Assembly (NCBI RefSeq): GCF_009192775.1
Contig: NZ_VTFX01000005.1
Coordinates: 186,001-250,000 of the forward strand
Length of the DNA stretch: 64,000 bases
Direction: 5' to 3'
Source of the DNA: Arthrobacter yangruifuii
GTDB taxonomy: Bacteria > Actinomycetota > Actinomycetes > Actinomycetales > Micrococcaceae
Positions 61,756 to 64,000 of this stretch are shown in pieces. The notes below the pieces were generated by a model that was not told the origin of the DNA, made no database searches, and saw only the letters and a list, made by a program, of their open reading frames with translations. How positions within the stretch are numbered: the first letter of the stretch is position 1; each line of letters begins with the position of its first letter. Both the position numbers and the translations under genes were made by a program.

Positions 61756-62943
61756 CTAGTCACCCTTGAGTGCATTGATTCCGGTGATTTCGCGGCCGAT
61801 CAGGAGCGACTGGATGGAGTCAGTGCCCTCATAGGTGTAGACCACCTCCATGTCGGTCATGTGCCGGGCCACATCGTATTCCAGCAGCAGGCCGTTGCCG
61901 CCAAGCATGTCGCGGGCCTCGGAGCAGATCCAGCGGGCCTTCTTGGCGGTATGCATCTTGGCCATCGAGGACATGGGGCCGGTCAGCTTTCCCTGCTCCT
62001 GCAGATTGGTGATCCGGAAGCAGATCAACTGCATGGCGGTGAGCTCCGTGAGCATGTTGGCGAGCTTGTTCTGGACCAGCTGGAACCCGGCAATAGGCTT
62101 GCCGAACTGTTCCCGCTGCAGGGAATAGGCCAAAGCGGCCTCGTAGGCGGCCATCCCGTGGCCCAGCGCCTCCCAGGAGGCGTTGCCGCGGGTGGCCATG
62201 AGCACCCGGCTGACGTCCCGGAAGCCCTTGGACTGCACCAGCACGTTCTCGGCCGGAATGCGCAGATCGGTGATGGTGATATCCGGCTGCAGGATGGCCC
62301 GCTTGCCGACCTTGCCGGTAATGACGTCGGCCTGATACCCGGCGGGGTAGGTGCCGTCCTCGTTCTTCTCCAGCACAAAGCCCTTGACCTTGCCATCCGC
62401 CTCATCGCGCGCCCAGATGACGACGACGTCGGCGAAGCTCGCATTGCCGATCCAGCGCTTCTTGCCGTTCAGGATGTAGGAGTCGCCGTCGCGGCGGGCG
62501 GAAGTTTCCAGGCCCACGGAGTCCGAGCCGTGTCCGGGCTCGGTGAGGGCGAAGGACCCGATCTTGTCCAGGGCGGCCATGGCGGGCAGCCAGCGCTGCT
62601 TCTGTTCGTCGCTGCCGAGCAGGTTGATGGAGCCCATGGTGAGGCCGGACTGCACGCTCAGGAAGGTGTTGACGCTGCCGTCGACCCGGGACATCTCCAT
62701 CGAGACCAGGGCAGAGGAGAGCCGGTCCATGCCGGGGCAGCCATAGCCCTCGATGGTGGTGCCGACAACGCCGAGCCGGGCCAGCTTCGGTACGAGCTCA
62801 AACGGGAATTCGGCACGGTCCCAGTAGTCGTTGATGATGGGGCGCACCTGCTCGTTGGCGAACTCCCGCACGCGCAGCTGGACGGCGCGCTGCTCATCGG
62901 TGAGTGATTCTTCCAGCAGGAGGAAGTCGGTTGTGTCGGTCAT
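61756..62943 (-). CDS. Acyl-CoA dehydrogenase, glutaryl-CoA dehydrogenase-like
   Basis: 395 residues, FAD enzyme. FALTEPGHGSDSVGLET, WIGNASFADVVVIWARD and ARDMLGGNGLLLEYDVARHM fit the glutaryl-CoA dehydrogenase subgroup, as does the C-terminal YTYEGTDSIQSLLIGREITG with the catalytic Glu. The arginine that binds the glutaryl carboxylate in human GCDH (in YRSAMSVQSS) is replaced: the site reads VNTFLSVQSG, closer to plant short-chain acyl-CoA oxidases. The substrate may thus be an uncharged short acyl-CoA. The ATG overlaps the thioesterase stop by ATGA. Confidence 0.88.
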   Translation of the reverse strand: MTDTTDFLLLEESLTDEQRAVQLRVREFANEQVRPIINDYWDRAEFPFELVPKLARLGVVGTTIEGYGCPGMDRLSSALVSMEMSRVDGSVNTFLSVQSGLTMGSINLLGSDEQKQRWLPAMAALDKIGSFALTEPGHGSDSVGLETSARRDGDSYILNGKKRWIGNASFADVVVIWARDEADGKVKGFVLEKNEDGTYPAGYQADVITGKVGKRAILQPDITITDLRIPAENVLVQSKGFRDVSRVLMATRGNASWEALGHGMAAYEAALAYSLQREQFGKPIAGFQLVQNKLANMLTELTAMQLICFRITNLQEQGKLTGPMSSMAKMHTAKKARWICSEARDMLGGNGLLLEYDVARHMTDMEVVYTYEGTDSIQSLLIGREITGINALKGD

Positions 62944-63395
62944 CGGGTCTCCGTTGTCGTGCGGGTCGGTTCATCGGTGGAAAGGTAACGGGACAGGTAG
63001 TCCACTTCGTCCGGGAGCAGGTCCCGGGAGGCTGAGGTGGCCGGATTCAGCGGCACCACGACGGTGCTGCCGGTGAAGGCCGTGTCGCCGCGCTGGCTGG
63101 CGTGGTAAGTGATGGTGAATGACCGGGTGCCGATCCGGCTGATCCGCAGATCCATGATGAGCTCGTCGGCATAGTGCACAGGGCGGCGGTACTCCACCGT
63201 GAGGGAGGCAATGACCTTGGGGTTGGTGAAGCTCGCTACCCCCTCCTTCACGGCGGTTCGGTTGAGCCAGGCCACCCTGGCCTCTTCCATCAGCGTGACG
63301 ATCCGCGCGTTGTTCACATGCCCGTTCAGGTCCTGGTCCGACCAGCGCAGCGGAAGCACACAGGAAAATGCCTGCGTCGTGAGGGATGGGGACAT
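62940..63395 (-). CDS. Acyl-CoA thioesterase, hotdog fold
   Basis: 151 residues. LRWSDQDLNGHVNNARIVTL is the 4-hydroxybenzoyl-CoA thioesterase-type signature, with the catalytic Asp in SDQD and the following HVNN. VEYRRPVHYADELIMDLRIS is the central strand pair. It may release free acid from stalled CoA esters. Start ATG at 63395 with AGGGAG upstream; nine extra residues from 63422 look unlikely. Coupled to the acyl-CoA dehydrogenase. Confidence 0.85.
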   Translation of the reverse strand: MSPSLTTQAFSCVLPLRWSDQDLNGHVNNARIVTLMEEARVAWLNRTAVKEGVASFTNPKVIASLTVEYRRPVHYADELIMDLRISRIGTRSFTITYHASQRGDTAFTGSTVVVPLNPATSASRDLLPDEVDYLSRYLSTDEPTRTTTETR

Positions 63396-63414
63396 CAGGG
63401 GTTTCTCCCTTGTT

Positions 63415-63492
63415 TCAGGCACCGGAGAACCTCGCAGCGCGGCGTTGGGTGAAGGCTTCCTTGCCTTCGCGGAAGTGATGAGCGTCAGGACG
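63415..63492 (-). pseudogene. Remnant of an enoyl-CoA hydratase C-terminus
   Basis: On the minus strand the frame RPDAHHFREGKEAFTQRRAA followed by RFSGA-stop matches the usual end of enoyl-CoA hydratases (F-EG--AF--KR---F-G). It lies 19 bases upstream of the thioesterase ATG. No catalytic region is present. The rest of 63396-63760 shows no gene; it is AT-richer around 63560-63610 and may hold the lldD promoter. Confidence 0.55.
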
Positions 63493-63760
63493 CTTTCCTG
63501 CCGTTCCGATTTCGATAAGCAACCGCGTCTCCGTTCACAAGGACTAGCCGCTGCAACTCTTCCAAATCGGATTATAAATATCCAATACTTATTACCAATG
63601 TCTTTTATTCCTCAAAGCAATCAATGGCAAATGCCGGCTTCGAGCTGCAGATTGCCGGGGCGGCAGGCGAAAGGGAGGGACGCGTAATGATCGGTCAAAA
63701 CCTGCGGAATGACTGACCCGCCGTCCTAGACTGGGCCCCACGCCGAGCCAGAAAGCAGCC

Positions 63761-64000
63761 ATGAAACGCCGTCTTCCGCAGTACTCAGAACTCCGCGACC
63801 TCGTCCAGTTCCAGGCCTTTGACTTGGACCGCCGCCGGGCGCGGCTGGCGAGGGCCACCAACGTCTGGGAACTGCGGGACATCGCCAAGCGGCGGATTCC
63901 GACGGCGGCGTTCGACTACGTGGACGGCGGCTCCTTCGGGGAGCAGACCCTGCACCGCAACCGGGCCGCGTTCAACGACGTCGAATTCGTTCCGCACGTG
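63761..64000 (+). CDS. Alpha-hydroxy-acid oxidising protein (LldD type), 3' end outside window
   Basis: First 80 residues of an FMN-dependent alpha-hydroxy-acid dehydrogenase. Residues around 40-65 read WELRDIAKRRIPTAAFDYVD and GGSFGEQTL, matching the start of L-lactate dehydrogenase/(S)-mandelate dehydrogenase families, which oxidise 2-hydroxy acids to 2-oxo acids. The gene runs off the right edge. An AGAAAG-type SD precedes the ATG. Family certain, substrate not. Confidence 0.85.
   Translation, partial: MKRRLPQYSELRDLVQFQAFDLDRRRARLARATNVWELRDIAKRRIPTAAFDYVDGGSFGEQTLHRNRAAFNDVEFVPHV

Noticed and set aside
1-64000. CRISPR array
   Set aside because: No set of regularly spaced direct repeats was seen; the repeats present are single inverted pairs or gene fragments.

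Overview
The window reads as a chromosomal segment of a high-GC actinobacterium, most likely an Arthrobacter-type member of the Micrococcaceae. This is inferred from GC-rich codon use, frequent GTG and TTG starts, and gene content (NrtR, ARPP-1, arcA/arcD, LldD, many lipoproteins). No tRNA, rRNA, CRISPR array, transposase or integrase was recognised.

Layout. 1-9.5 kb: the 3' part of an SGNH hydrolase, a PASTA lipoprotein, a patch of scrambled gene remnants, a transketolase divergent from an ascorbate-type PTS (IIA, IIB, IIC), a PucR relic, a lipoprotein and an exonuclease-BRCT protein. 9.5-14.4 kb: an NAD/ADP-ribose locus. A Nudix-type NrtR-like regulator is divergent from ARPP-1, an ADP-ribosylglycohydrolase/phosphatase fusion and a SIR2 protein with a macro-like N-terminus. 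Two matching inverted repeats lie in the divergent promoter. 14.4-24.6 kb: a NERD-helicase, two small proteins of possible TY-Chap type, an HhH-like protein, a GIY-YIG-like protein and an AddA/AddB-like helicase-nuclease pair.

24.8-47.2 kb: a defence island. It starts with a DUF3883 (NO VEIN C-terminal) protein. Next is a tightly overlapped set: GHKL-ATPase/SF2 helicase (1589 aa), NERD-SF1 helicase, DrmA-like helicase and DrmB-like DUF1998 protein. An NgoMIV-type restriction endonuclease and a C5-cytosine methyltransferase follow. No DrmC-like phospholipase D protein is visible. This looks like a DISARM-related system joined to a type II restriction-modification pair and is the main candidate for an undescribed system. 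It is followed by a fused adenine methyltransferase/specificity protein and, on the other strand, a complete type I hsdM-hsdS-hsdR operon.

47.7-55.6 kb: arginine deiminase and an APC-family permease (ADI pathway), small secreted or membrane proteins, a phage-like HTH protein, and a YkvI-like transporter flanked by two PAP2-like proteins. 55.6-64 kb: an organic-acid catabolic locus. It has an MHS-type MFS transporter, a LysR regulator, a two-subunit CoA-transferase, enoyl-CoA hydratase, 3-hydroxyacyl-CoA dehydrogenase, a GcdH-like acyl-CoA dehydrogenase and a thioesterase. The genes suggest import of a short acid, CoA activation, and beta-oxidation to an acetoacetyl-CoA-type product. The window ends inside an LldD-type oxidase.

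A recurring theme is short 3' gene remnants in intergenic spaces (ADP-ribosylglycohydrolase, SGNH, PucR, VOC, arcA, enoyl-CoA hydratase, one unidentified). Two of these carry deletions bounded by 4-5 bp microhomology.
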